From positions 46,169,016 through 46,233,015 of the forward strand of contig OZ010578.1 of NCBI GenBank assembly GCA_963932145.1: DNA of 64,000 bases, given 5' to 3'. The DNA is from Acanthosepion lycidas (Eukaryota > Mollusca > Cephalopoda > Sepiida > Sepiidae). Position 1 is the first letter of the stretch. Each line of letters opens with the position of its first letter. Below the pieces are notes generated by a model. That model was not told the DNA's origin and ran no database searches. It saw only the letters and a program-made list of their open reading frames with translations. The translations under genes were made by a program, and so were the position numbers. This document shows, one piece after another, positions 1-11,992 of this stretch.

Positions 1-179
1 TACTAACACAGTTACCAAGATTAAAGTAAAACTCCTTCTGGATTATCAGTAATCTTTAGTTAGAACTATTCAGGCTGTTCCACTTTTAACATCAAATAGT
101 TACTACAAAAAAAAAAAAAAAAAAAAAATTACCCATTAATACCTTGATTTGTTTGGGCGTTATTTATTTATTTTTTTTG

Positions 180-668
180 TGGCTGGTGTAATGGAGAGCA
201 GAGTTTGAGTTTCAGCTGAGTTTGTTACATTCACTTACATGCATATAGCCTTGGGAAAGGTACAAATCCAACTCTTCTCTCCACCAGCTATGGGTTAAAT
301 AATAGACTGGGCTCTCTAGCCATGGTTTGCAATCAATCTTTTCACAAGTCTAAATTCAAAACTGTATATGGCCTTGGGACCAATTTACATGTTGCTGTTT
401 TGTCACCAGGGTAACTGAAGTCATTAGCAGCAGGATGTTGGATGTAGCCAATGGCAGAATCTATTTGGCCAGATTTATGGCATTTAACTAAAATGGTATA
501 ATTAAAATAACCCTTCATACTGGGCAATGGATAAGACATAATTATTCTGAGTCAGATAGAACCTGCTGGAACAAGTATAGTAGTGCCATGTGTTTCCAAA
601 TAAATGCACAACCAAAATCTCTATGATGGTACATAGGAGCTTCAGTTGGATGACCTAGAATGTTATTT
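180..668 (+). repeat. tRNA-derived SINE, long form
   Basis: The head carries a pol III A-box-like stretch (tggtgtaatggagagc) and a degenerate B box (gagtttgagtttcag). These are followed by the window's recurrent SINE body: ttacattcacttacatgc, cttgggaaaggta, agctatgggttaaataat. The 3' half (about 330-660) continues as a longer unique body that recurs at 14315-15215, which defines a SINE of about 480 bp. The strand is set by A box before B box. The copy is old, with many substitutions in the B box. Confidence 0.7.
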
Positions 669-692
669 TTATTTTCAACATTTGTTTCATGT

Positions 693-2095
693 CAGTTGGG
701 TCGGTGTTCCAAAGTCAAAACAAAGTTTCAAGTGAAAAAAAGGGGTTGATGCCAGTGTTTAAACCGAAATCTAGTGTACTGTTTTCAGCATTGGATCAAG
801 TGAACAAAGAATTAGACAGACTTGAAAAAAATAGGCATCTTTGTAAAGATTGACTATTCAAAATGGGCAACATCAGACAGAAAAAACTACAGCCAGATTG
901 AAAAGGATGCATTAGCAATAATATTTACAGCAATCAAATTTTACAAATTTATACATAGGAAGAGATTGTTTACAGACATACCACAAACCTCTATTATCAA
1001 TTTATAGTTTGAAAAAAAGGAATTCCTACACATACAGCGAATAGATTGCAATGTTGGGGTACCATCTTATTAAATTACCGCTTTGGGATCGAATACCAAC
1101 TGTTCAAAAAATTAAGACCTGCTGATGGTTTATCAAGATTGATGCCAAAAATATTGAACCGTTCGAGGACACTGTTATTGCAGCATTAAAAAGTGAAATA
1201 GAAATTAAAAATATATTATGCAATGTAGTAGGTGAACTATCAATTTCCCTGGAAGAAATAAAAGTAAAAGCAGAACAAGACAGGTTTATTTTGAAAATAA
1301 AAAATGTCTAAAAGAATGTAAGAAAGGTTGATGAATTTTAGAACACAATCCAAGCCTTGAACACTTACTTACTATGTGATGGTGTACTGATGTTTGTGCA
1401 AAGAGTATTAATACCTAACATATTACAAAAGTGGATATTAAATGAATTTCATAGCGGACATATTGGAATTTCAATGATGGAATCTCTTATGAGAAGCTAT
1501 GTATACTGGATGAAAATGGATCAAGAAATTGAAAAATTAGTCAAAGCCTGCAGAGGTGCTATGGCAGCAAAATCAAATACCACAAAATTACAACCTTGAT
1601 CAAAGCAGATATTCTGTGGTCAGGACCTCACATAGATTTTGCAGGTCCAATAAATGGATCATATTATCTTTTGGTCATGAATAGCTTTACTAATTGGCCT
1701 GAAATTTGTAAGTGAAAAAAAAAGAACTTCCACAGTTACAGTGAATTTTTTACACAAACTGTTTGCAAGATATGGCATTCCGGATATCCATATTGTCTTA
1801 GCTAATGGTACTCAATTCACTGCTTACAAATTTAACATATTACTACTCTGCTGTATCACCCAAGGTCAATCAGACAAGATAAACAGTTTGTTTAAGAGAG
1901 CCTTGAAAAAAAGCAAGTGATAAAAAAATGAGTGAAGAAGTACTGCAAAAATTCTTGAGTTTACCAGATAATGCCAAATCCCAAAACACCATTAGGGATT
2001 GTCACCAGCAGAATTGATGTTCATAGGAAAAATCAAACTGGTGTCCAACAAGTTATTATCTTTTCAAAAAAAAGAATAAGAATACATGACAAAAA
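693..2095 (+). pseudogene. Gypsy-type LTR retrotransposon pol remnant (RT head, RNase H, integrase)
   Basis: Decayed polymerase gene. About 704-876 encodes the N-terminal reverse-transcriptase segment (frame containing DYSKW). It is joined directly to RNase H (NYSQIEKDALAIIF, about 878-1005), so the RT core is deleted. After frameshifts, 1357-1599 carries the HHCC integrase zinc finger: His codons at 1449 and 1458 and Cys at 1549 are kept, but the second Cys is Ala (1558-1560). The integrase core keeps its first Asp (1635-1637, HIDFAGP). The second catalytic Asp is Ala (GCT at 1801-1803), and the Glu region is unrecognisable. Stops at several points exclude function. No LTRs are visible. Same family and strand as the copy at 59.1-60.7 kb. 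Confidence 0.85.
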
Positions 2096-5000
2096 GGACA
2101 CAATTTTTTTTTTTTTTTTTTTTTTTCAAAATTAGCGAAAAAGTGTTTTTCATAGTATATAAAAATGGAAAAGAAATGCGGGAAGATGGTATAAGGTCAT
2201 GAATTGGAAAAATATGTGTGGTAAAAGGTGGAGGGGGGAAATGAGAACAAAAAGGTCATTGGAATCTGTTAAAGAAAAGCTTTACTGAAGAAAGGCCTGC
2301 AAGAATAGACGAACCTATGTAAGTACTGTATAATACTTTTGACATACCAACACCCCAATGTTTTTCAAGTGTACTAGATGTTATTGCTGTTTCCAGTATT
2401 GATGGGTGGGTGTCCTTCTTAACCTTTTATTTTAAGTAGTGTGGAATGTTAACATCCTGTTTTACATGCATTATTCATTTTGGATGTTGCTGAAAGACCT
2501 CAAGTGATGTGGTTTCTTTTATTTAGTATAGATCTTTATTTATGATTCTGTATTGGCAGTCCATGATTTTCAAAGAAGCATGATCTTTGCCTAAACCCTC
2601 AGGCTTCACTTGCTCAAAGCCTTTTTTCACCATTGATCTTAGAAAGTGGTTGTATACAGTTGACAGTCTAAATATTTCTAAATGGTTTTGGTGCCATGCA
2701 TGACATCTATGTGAAAGTCACAGTCTGATGAGGCGCTATTTAAGAAGATGACACAAGTTTTCAGGTTGATGTTTTGGTTTTGTAAGCAATTTGTGGTTTG
2801 GGATGAAACTACTCTTGGCACCGCTTATTCTATGCTTAATTTCCTTCTCTCCTATATTAAATTTGTTATAGCTGATCCATATGTTAAGGTATAAGGTTGT
2901 GTTAAAAAAAAAATGCTGTGATTAACTTTCTAATTAAAAACTAAACTGAATATTTTCTGGCTGTGTCTGCTTTAGCCTCAGTTTTCACATTATTCTCATA
3001 TCTTTCTTCAGTCAAATAAAATCTCCATAAAGATTGTGCAGTGTTATAATTTGACTTACTTATGTCACATTTGGGCCTTTCTGAGAATATTTCTCTTTAG
3101 TATTTACTTTTCAATATTTACTGTTATTCTTTGACTGCATCATATTCACAGGCGGCATTAGGATATTACCTGAAATAGTGATATATTCTAATCAGTGAAG
3201 AGAGTATGACTGGTTTTGTAAATAGACTATTTCAGCTAAAGTATATATTCCACATACTTGGCATGGGCATCTGCTTGGGGCAACCAGGTAATTCTCCCTT
3301 GCCCCAGGATCAACTGTCATGTTCAACATCTGACATTGAAGGTGCTAGTCAAGATATGTTCTGAATATGTATCTTTTTGCTCCCAGCTCCTCAGAGAAAA
3401 GTGGCATCAGATGCTTGATGTTATTACTTACTTAGAGAGGAGGAAAAAAAAAACTGTTTTGATATGCCAGATACAACAGCTCTTTTTCTGGGAGGAGGGG
3501 GCTGACTTTGTAAACTCCAGTTGAATTATCTACAAAATCAGTCATGTTTTATTTTAATTTAAGAATATATAGTACATGCTTGTCAAAAGTTCTTGATAGA
3601 GGCCTTTTCAAAATATATTGGTAATCAAAAATTTAACCATGTTTAACCCTTTCTTGCTTAATATCATTTTGTATTGCAACTTTAAAACAAGAAAATAAAA
3701 TAAAAAACTTTATTGCATTGCGTTTTCTTTTTCTTTGGAAGTAGAGATAAATATAATAATAATAATAATTTTCGTAATAAGAGCAATAGGGATTACATAT
3801 TTTTATTGGCTATTTATTTAGCTATGTTTAATTGTGATATTAAACAAAATGTCTTTGGTGGAAGAGAACTTAAGTTTTTTGTTCTTATTCACCAAAGACC
3901 ATTCCAACAACCAATCAGACTATGTATCTTAACATTTTTTTTTTTTTTTTTTTTTTTTTTTCAAATAATCTTTTGCATTGTTTCATATTACTTTCAATCT
4001 TATCCTTGAACCCTGATGACCTATTGAAGATCGTTATTATTTTTCTTTTCTTTTTTTTTGTAATGGTTTCAGAGCATTTTCCAAGTATTGCCACAAGAAA
4101 TCAGTTTACACATTTTTATGCTAGTCTTAGAATAAAAGAAAAAAAATTATGATCCAAAATTTCAAATTAATAACAGTAATTAGACTAAACATAAGGATAC
4201 TCGTAGAAATCCTTATATTAATTACAATGTGGTAAATCATTGGTAATATATTGAAATTTTGGTTTACTACTTATTAATTATATCTACAATTTGTCTGAAG
4301 TTATGTAAATCAAATAAACTTCAATAACTCCAATTTTCTTTGAACAAATTTTGTCAATACCTAAAATATTTAACTCCAAAGCAAATTTGACTTATTGAGG
4401 TTTATGTGACTTACATAACTTTAGATGTACTGTAAATTGTAAAAACCTAAATCATAAAAATAAGTATCACCTAAAAACCGAGAATTTGAAGCTTTTTGAA
4501 TAATAATGTTCTTATTAATATTCTTGCAAAGTAATTAGGATTAAAAGTCTTTTTATATACATCTATTTTTTTTCTTTAATAATTTTTATGGAAATTTTCT
4601 AAAATAAAACTTTTAAAATTCTAACAGTCTACAAGATCATGAATAGAAGAAAATTTACTGCACACTGATTCTTTTGAAACAGAAATATTGACTTTGACAG
4701 TGATTGAAGATACAGTTGTTAGATGATGTAACAAATGTTGTATTCTGAGATTGCCTGTTGAGCATTTTCAATTTTTCTTTATTTAAAAAAGTAAATTATG
4801 GCTTTAAAAACATTTTCTGTTACTTAATGAGAACATAAATAATTGGCAGAATCTTTTTTTGTTTTGTTTTAGTGATAAAACCAAACTGTAGTTGTGTACT
4901 TCTTTAATATTTTGTCAAATATTTTGCTTACAAAAATGAATTTTAGCAAACTTACTCTTTTTTTTTTTTTTTTTTCTTTTTTTTTTAAGGGGGGGGATCT

Positions 5001-5500
5001 AACTAAATATGCTGTTTGCATTTTATTTATTCATTTTTATGCATTAAATTAACTATTCCTCAACATTTTGTATTGAACCTGACAGCAATTATTTTAAAAA
5101 CACTTTTACACTTAACCTGAAATTTAATTTTTTTTTTGTTTGTTTTTATTTTGTTAACAGTAAGCAGGAAGATAAGAAAACGGTTGATAAGTTTCAACTT
5201 CCCTGACTTAATCAACAGATAAGAAATTAGTGGCTTAGTCTGTTTAATTTATGCCTTAAAGTTCTAAAAGATTTAAAGCATTCCTGAGATTGTAAAGGAA
5301 AAAAAGACATTTAATCAAAGTGGCAGGCAACTTAGAATAACAAACTTTAATTATCTCACATTCTTTTCTAGAAGTGGGCGTATAACCCACTTTTGATTTG
5401 GTTAGTATAATTGACTTCACTAGTCATTTTGGCCATGAGAGTGAAACAGGATGTTTCTGTTCACTGTTATAATAATAGTTTTGTCTATACTTGTGAAATG
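2096..5500. other. AT-rich non-coding stretch
   Basis: I see no gene here. It holds poly-T runs (2103-2126, 3936-3961, 4960-4988) and low-complexity A/T sequence. The open frames at 3258-3524, 3713-4009 and 3922-4152 are short, unrecognised and partly encoded by poly-T. Confidence 0.6.
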
Positions 5501-5520
5501 AGGTATTGTAATTATTTAAA

Positions 5521-6038
5521 CTATTTACATTGTTCAAACTGTTGTCCTCCTCTTCATGGCCATATTCATGACATTTTGGAGATTGTATGCTTCAGGCTTC
5601 TTCAGGTGATTGGAATTTCGAACTGAACCTTTTATTTCATCCACTGGGGTAGATTGTTCTAGTTCCACGTGTCATGCCTCTTCCAGGTGTCTCGGTTGTC
5701 TCACTTTAACTCAACTCTTAAAGTTTGTGTGTCCTTGAGGACACATAGCCCAGTGGATAAAAGCGTTGATTGGATCCAGTGCCTTGACCTAAAGAGTTGT
5801 GAGTCCAATAACTGGCTACTGCAGTGGTGAACAAAAACTTGGAGAGTTGAGTTAAAGGGAGAGAACTGAGACATCTGAAGTAGGCATGGCATGTGGAACT
5901 AGAACAATCAACCCCAGTGGATGAAATAAAGATTTCAGTTTGAAATTCCAATCACCTGAAGATGGCCAGAGCATACAATGGCTGAAATGTTGTGAATGTG
6001 GCAATCAAGATGAGGACAACAGTCCAAATAATGTAAAT
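5521..6038. mobile_element. Foldback element with tRNA-like sequence in the loop
   Basis: Two inverted arms of about 210 bp (5521-5732 and 5829-6038) match over their whole length with modest divergence. Paired blocks include gtgattggaatttc against gaaattccaatcac, and tttcatccactgggg against ccccagtggatgaaa. The loop of about 96 bp holds a tRNA-like stretch: an A-box-like tagcccagtggataa near 5746 and a degenerate B box (gtgagtccaataac) near 5800. The terminus (atttacattgttc..gttgtcctc) recurs at 42.9, 44.6, 13.6 and 48.6 kb, so this is one member of a family. The small frames read inside it are repeat sequence. Confidence 0.75.
5740..5815 (+). repeat. tRNA-like SINE head inside foldback loop
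   Basis: Sequence resembling a tRNA internal promoter: cagtggataaaagcg as A box, then about 45 bp later gagtccaataac as a poor B box. It is too diverged to be a functional tRNA gene (no acceptor pairing seen). It is the only part of the element not duplicated in the arms. Confidence 0.4.
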
Positions 6039-6123
6039 AATGCTTTTACTTGGACCATTTGATGATGATATATACTTTACCCTTCTCTCATATTCCCTGC
6101 TATACCATAAAAATATGATTGTG

Positions 6124-6131
<8 letters not shown>

Positions 6132-6160
<29 letters not shown>
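6132..6160. repeat. (TA)n microsatellite
   Basis: Uninterrupted TA run just beyond the foldback element. Confidence 0.95.
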
Positions 6161-6162
<2 letters not shown>

Positions 6163-6476
6163 CACCTGCACAAAAAAAAAACAAAACACAGCATAGCACG
6201 ATGAAAAAGGCCCAAAACTTAAAACAGTTTCAGAAAAGTATATTTTATTTCTGGAAGATTTTTAAAACAGAGAATTACCTTTTGTTTACAAATGAGTTAA
6301 AAGAAAAAAAAAATTAGAGATTCTAATTAATATAATTTCTATTTGAAATGGAGAGTTTTTTGCTTACTGGAAATTGTAAATTTAATGATTTAGCTTTCAA
6401 TTAAAGCTAAAAAAGAAAGTTTTATCATTTTTAAAAATTCATTTTAAACCTTAGATAGTGAAAATTAGTGGAGGTA

Positions 6477-6477
<1 letters not shown>

Positions 6478-6511
<34 letters not shown>
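6478..6511. repeat. (TA)n microsatellite
   Basis: TA run, followed by a second short TA run at 6528-6540 and poly-T. Confidence 0.95.
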
Positions 6512-6514
<3 letters not shown>

Positions 6515-7009
6515 TGCGTGTGTTTCATATATATATATATTTTTTTTTTTTCTTAAGATTGGTTTTCTTGTCTGTAATTGTAACTACAATTTTTAGTATC
6601 AGTGTATTTTTGTACTTGAAAAATATGCAATACACTAATGATATGCACATTAAAAACACACACAAAAACATCTTTGCACTTTTAATACCCTCTGTATATC
6701 TAATTGTGCAAATATCTAAAATTTTGACACTTGATCCAAATTTGCTTATCTCGACAGAATTCTCTGTCTCCAAAATCACTTTTAGAGCATGAGGTAGAAA
6801 ATGCTTCCAATTTTGACCTCCTTGTCCTGTGATTGAAAAATTATTTCTGGAAACTGTTTTACTGGGAATATTCTTGAACTTCTGAAATTCAATTCATACA
6901 TTTTAACTTGAAAATTTATACTTGTTAGAATCTGAAAATATTAAAATGTCTTCTCTAAATATATTGGCTAATATTTTGGCATATATTTATTCCTGCTAAG
7001 TTTTCACAC

Positions 7010-7235
7010 CCATTCACTTACATGTGGATAGACTTAGGAAAATTATGACCCCATCTTCTCCCTCCCACTATGGGTTAAATAGTAGGACTTGTATCTGGAA
7101 AAATGTTTTTATTCTCATAAATGTTTTAATGCAATATTCACTTACGAAAAAAAAAAAGAAAAAAAGAAAGAATTATTCTTAAAATTCAAAGTACTTTGGC
7201 TTTAAATAACCTACAAAGGGTTGATAAATCATAAA
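7010..7235 (+). repeat. SINE, 5'-truncated, with 3' tail
   Basis: The copy begins in the body (cattcacttacatgtgg) and includes tatgggttaaatagtaggac. It then has an A/G-rich stretch and the common 3' tail (ggctttaaataacctac, aaagggttgataaatc). The pol III head is missing. Confidence 0.65.
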
Positions 7236-7239
7236 AATA

Positions 7240-7846
7240 AAAAAAACAAATCCATCAATTCTTTCACATCCACACTTGATTTAAGGCCAACAGATAGTCC
7301 CAGTGATATATATGTAGCTGCAACTATCTGCTATGACCTAGCAACTAAGCCATATATAAAAGAAAATGCTTATGAAAATTGTTTTTTTTTTGGTTTTTTT
7401 TTTTTTTGTTTTTTTAAGAAAACGTATTGAAAATGATTAGAAGTACCTAAAGTTCCTTGCCTGACCCACTTCCTAAATCAGTATTTCAATGTCCAAACAT
7501 CAGAATACTGATTTTTGGGAAGCTGGTCAAAACAGAACTTTTCTTTACTTATTCAACTGATGAGACTAAGTTATACATTTTGAGTATTGTGCGTCACAAG
7601 TCAATTTGCTTCAACTTATTAGTTCCAATGATACACATTGATATTCACTTGTTATAAACTAACACAATAATGTAATTTGTGTTGGGATTTAAAGCTTCAT
7701 CAAGCTCAACCATTTGGGGTATGAAATAAACATTTATTAATTTTATATTGTAAAAATAAAATGTTCAATGTTATTGTTTCTAATCTTGGGCATAGTTGTT
7801 AACATATACCAATGTTGAGCACTGAATTTTCTCCCTTTCTTATTAT
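7240..7846. other. AT-rich non-coding stretch
   Basis: No recognisable gene. Frames at 7221-7430 and 7457-7657 match nothing I know. Confidence 0.5.
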
Positions 7847-8012
7847 TTGCTGGTGTTATCACAATGTTTTTGTTGATCTATTCTCCAGTCCTCATCAGAT
7901 GTAATTCACAAGAAAAAGTTAGTTTTTCTTTTTTTCTCATAGATTTATCCTGGTAAGAGCTTTGGGAATGAATTGGTCAAAACATTGTGATAATAACAGC
8001 AAATATACAAAG
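7847..8012. repeat. Short inverted repeat (foldback or MITE-like)
   Basis: The left arm near 7850 (tttgctggtgttatcacaat) is mirrored by the right arm near 7982-8008 (attgtgataataacagcaaa). The arms are about 40 bp, diverged, around a spacer of about 80 bp. No transposase. A small AT hairpin (ccaatcagatttgag / ctgattgg) lies separately at 8327-8382. Confidence 0.5.
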
Positions 8013-10020
8013 AGATTTGAACATCCAAATAATGTTGACTAATATTCCATATTAGAGGAAGTTTGAGAAACCATGCAGGCTATATTTTTATTGCATATTA
8101 CATCATCTCCCAAAATTATCCTTGAGGATATCTGAAAATATAAATAAGTACTTAATTTGAGAAGTTAAACATTTTTTTTTTTTTTTTAAAGTGTAAATAT
8201 TTGTCTTGTGAGTTTAAATCTGTTTCCAATAAGAACAACTACAGGCAGATAGGAGATTTTATGAATTTAATTTATTTTTATTTTTTTTATTTATTTATTT
8301 TTTTCTTTCCTTTAATTTTTGTATTCCAATCAGATTTGAGCCAAATGCAGAGCCAATCAAATCTCAAATAATCTGATTGGCTGTTCTGTTTATATTGACA
8401 CATAAGTTTTTCAGCATTCAGATTTCTTTGAAGTTTGAAATATTTGAAGTTTTTGTACAAAGTTTAATCTGTTTATTAAAATAAATATATTTATTTCTTC
8501 AATTTGAATTTTATGTATTCAGTTGAAGATTTATGTAAAACAATTTCAATAATTGGATAATATATTTTGCAATACAAGTTTGTTAGGATTTAAGTATTTT
8601 TAACTTTGAGTTCTCTCATTGCAATGACAACCAAAATTTCTATCAAATCTAGAAGTAAACTTAAGGAATGTTTTAATGCTTGAATAAATTTGCAAATTTC
8701 ATTGATGTTTCATCTTTGAGTAATTCTATAACCATGGTTAGGATTGGAAAAGAAGCTGATAACAATTTTGGAAGGTTGTAATATGAAATTTTCTCATGAT
8801 TCATTGTGATCAAGAAATATGTCAGCAATCATATGTAGAGATTTTATGTAAAAATATTATCTTTGATGTCTTTTTATTTGACACCTGAAAACAATCTTGT
8901 GTTAGGTAAATCTCCCAGAGGAGTTGTTACTCTATTTTATAAATTGCACCCAATTAATAAAGGACTTTTTTTTTTCTTGTAGGTTTTATTCAGCTCATGT
9001 AAAATACATCATCATAAAATTATTTTTTAGGGTCATTGAAAATGAATCTCTTAGGAAAAAAAGACTCGGATTTATTTATCAGTTTACATTTAGTTCTCTC
9101 AATGATTTTAGAAGTCTTTTTATGTATAGAGTATAAACTGACTGAAATTCTTGATAGCAAGAACATGTTCAGTATCCTTTAGCATTGGTCAATATGTATA
9201 AAAGAGTATATCTTGAATTGATTTCATTGGAGATTGGTGGTACATGGTCACTAACAATATCTCCCCACTTTGAAAAAAAGGCAACAGAGGTTTTTGCTAT
9301 ATTAGACAAATACTCAGGAAAGAGCTATGGCCTGACTATTGGGTGAGATAGTTGCATATTTTTCACTAGCATTAGTGGTTGATAAAGTCAGGATTTTGAA
9401 TACTGTTTTTCAAGGTAGACTAGTTCTCCCCACTTGGAGGATTTGGGAAGCACAGTCTTTCTTTCTACTGTCTCTGCATCTGACCTTCTTCTACAGTGAG
9501 CTATGCTTAGTAATTATTAGTATTTACAAAATATCACAATGCATCTGATAAGTGTATAACTATGTATGATTGCATAGGACTTCTTTTTTTTTTTTTCTTC
9601 TGGTTCCTATGTATCTTGATTGGCATCGGTTACAGGGGGTTTTATGCTGCTCTTTCCTGGAAAGTAATTATTGAGAGAATGTCTTGCCCATCTTGTGTTT
9701 CTACTTTCCCACATTGTTTGTCCATGTAAAACCACCAAAGCTTTTCAGTGACATTTCACTGAAGAGTGGGTAATGAGACCAAGAATAATTTGGGGTTGAT
9801 TTACAAATTGTTTTTCCATAGATATATTAGGACAAAAGTTTGAAATATCTGGAGAGGTGCTGGAAATTTTTACAGTTACTACCCCAGAACCGTATCTCTG
9901 AACTGATTTTCATTCAGTGATAAGTGTTGGCAGAGGTATGTTGTGCTCTCTGTGTGCTTTCTACTTTATCATTATAGTATGTGTATGAAATAAAAAATTT
10001 CCTTCAATTTTATTTTTCCA
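8013..10020. other. AT-rich non-coding stretch
   Basis: No gene recognised. Contains poly-T (8172-8187, 8281-8302) and isolated short frames (8924-9136, 9339-9548) without recognisable motifs. Confidence 0.5.
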
Positions 10021-10030
10021 ATATTTTAAG

Positions 10031-10406
10031 GTTTACGGCTATATCCTGCTGAAACACTGGTTCTTATATGATTACTGAAGTTAAGCAAGGTTGAGCCTTG
10101 TCAGTACCTAGATGGGTAACCGCTTAGGTATACCAAATGCTGTGAGCATCAAAGTGCAGGCGGTGTAATGGATAACAGCTTGGAATTGAAAATGGGAAAT
10201 CTAATTTCCAATTCCAGTCAGGTTCGTTACATTTATTTCCATGCAAATATCCTTAGGAAAGGCATGACTTCACCTCTTCTATGCTCCAGCTATGGGTTAA
10301 TTGGTACGATTTGTAAATCATTATCTCAAAAAAAAAAAAAAACATTCTTACAATTTAAAAATATTTTTTGGCTGTAAATAACCTACAAGGGGTTGATAAA
10401 TCTTAG
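10031..10406 (+). repeat. Composite 5S-rRNA/tRNA SINE, copy A
   Basis: 10031-10150 is clearly derived from 5S rRNA. It starts gtttacggct and has the 5S A box (gaagttaagcaaggttgagc), intermediate element (tagatggg) and C-box region (taaccgcttaggtatacc, ctgtgagc) in correct order and spacing. It is joined to a tRNA-type SINE head (ggtgtaatggataacagc; B box near aattccagtcaggttcg) and body. The 3' end is ggctgtaaataacctac followed by ggggttgataaatc. The 5S part has internal substitutions, so it is not a functional rRNA gene. Elements with 5S-derived heads are known as SINE3; adding a tRNA-type unit is the notable part. Confidence 0.85.
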
Positions 10407-10477
10407 AAAATGAATGAAATAAATCAATCTAACATTTATTCTAAATTTGTCTTATATACTGTCAAATTCTAAAATTT

Positions 10478-10920
10478 TTGCCTCCTAAAATATTTATTTA
10501 TTTTTTTTTTTTAATTGGAGTATATATTTTTGTATACAAATTATATTTATTTGTTAATGAAAGATCTTTTATTTTTCCATACTGCCTCATTAGTTGTCAG
10601 TCAATTTTTGAGCAAATAATGATGAAAAGCATTGAAATGAAATCTTTTTATTGCTGCTTTCTAATTCTGGTATGTATCTGCAAGTATTGCAATAAAGTGG
10701 AATTGTAAGAATCCACATGCTTCATTTTGAAGCAGATCAACAAAATGGGGATTCAGAACTTCTCAGTCTGTTTAATGATCTTTTTTGAAACAAAATACCA
10801 ACTTTTTTAAGGTAACACTGAAAGTAATACCCTGATTTTATGTTGGCACACAATATCAGGCTGATATCTTTGGCAGTTAAACTTTCCCCTAATAACTGAT
10901 AATTTTTTTTGTTTTGCCTT
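10478..10920. other. Non-coding stretch
   Basis: AT-rich with poly-T. No gene or repeat family recognised. Confidence 0.5.
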
Positions 10921-10932
10921 TCAAAATAGCAA

Positions 10933-10934
<2 letters not shown>

Positions 10935-10994
<60 letters not shown>
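10935..10994. repeat. (TA)n microsatellite, long
   Basis: About 60 bp of uninterrupted TA. Confidence 0.97.
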
Positions 10995-10997
<3 letters not shown>

Positions 10998-11028
10998 AAG
11001 AGGTGCATCAGTTTTTTTCTTCAGTGTG

Positions 11029-11190
11029 GGAAAAAATTCAACTCATTGATATTCATCAACACTGGTTTAACATCTATGGAAACCAAACAATGAGTGTGAG
11101 CACAGTTAGGTTGGCTAATGTGTTTCAGCAGTAGTGACAGAAATCTACATAAGCCAGCTCTACACAGCTGCCAATTATAGTGATTGAAGT
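11029..11190 (+). pseudogene. Mariner transposase N-terminal fragment
   Basis: The plus frame from about 11035 reads QLIDIHQHWFNIYG, then MSVSTVR (about 11092). This matches the first helix-turn-helix block of mariner-type transposases (consensus like IH..L..VYG...MSVSTVR). The frame is interrupted by stops just after. A shifted frame continues with a poor match to the linker rich in Pro/Arg/Gly. No catalytic domain follows. The assignment rests on motif memory only. Confidence 0.5.
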
Positions 11191-11347
11191 GAAAATAGTG
11201 TTTTCTAGCTGAGAATTTACACTATTCAATTATTGTACTGTGTTCACTGTATCTGTTGTAGCTGGCAAGGAAATAAATTACATATATTATTTTCAGAATG
11301 TCCTGTGTGTGTGAAAATATATAATATGACAAAAGGGAAACATATCT

Positions 11348-11351
<4 letters not shown>

Positions 11352-11381
<30 letters not shown>
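11352..11381. repeat. (TA)n microsatellite
   Basis: Pure TA run. Confidence 0.95.
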
Positions 11382-11386
<5 letters not shown>

Positions 11387-11540
11387 CTAGGTTTAAAAAT
11401 TAACACTGTAGAGTGATCGTCATTTTCATGCCTCAAGTAATCTTCAGACCATCTGAATATCCTTGATCTTTACAAATGCTCTCCAATATTGAACATAGTT
11501 CTGCTATAAATATAACAAATTTTAAACTGTGTGTGTGAGT

Positions 11541-11542
<2 letters not shown>

Positions 11543-11584
<42 letters not shown>
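11543..11584. repeat. (TA)n(CA)n microsatellite
   Basis: TA run continuing into CA. Confidence 0.95.
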
Positions 11585-11585
<1 letters not shown>

Positions 11586-11992
11586 TTTTGTTATAATGAT
11601 GGCATTTTCATATTAGCAAATAGCCTTGATGAAATAAAAAAAACCCCAAAAACCTTTAAGAATAACTCTCCTGCACTTTACATACAAACTCAATATTAAT
11701 AATCCCTTTTCTTGACATTTTAATTGATGCCAAAAGCCATAATTTTATCACTTCTCTTTATAAAAAAAAAAACTCAAGCATAAAGTTGTCTCCTCAATTA
11801 AAAAATAGCCTTTATAAAAAACAAGATTTACTAAGCCAAAATAATTTCTTCTTTGCACACATTAATCTATAAAATACTATGCAACATTGAAAAAACACTT
11901 GTCAACAATAACTTCCTTAACCATGTCATTGATTAACAAATAAAATTAGAATTAATGAAAATTTGAAAAAATAACACAAGACATCACTCTTA

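Noticed and set aside
5740-5815. Functional tRNA gene
   Set aside because: The B box is degenerate, no acceptor-stem pairing is visible, and it lies in a foldback loop.
10031-10150. Functional 5S rRNA gene
   Set aside because: Many substitutions, including in the 5' arm, and fusion to a SINE head; the other three copies show the same fusion.
10168-10377. 69-residue plus-strand protein
   Set aside because: It is a translation of the SINE body; the same peptide-like reading occurs in other SINE copies.
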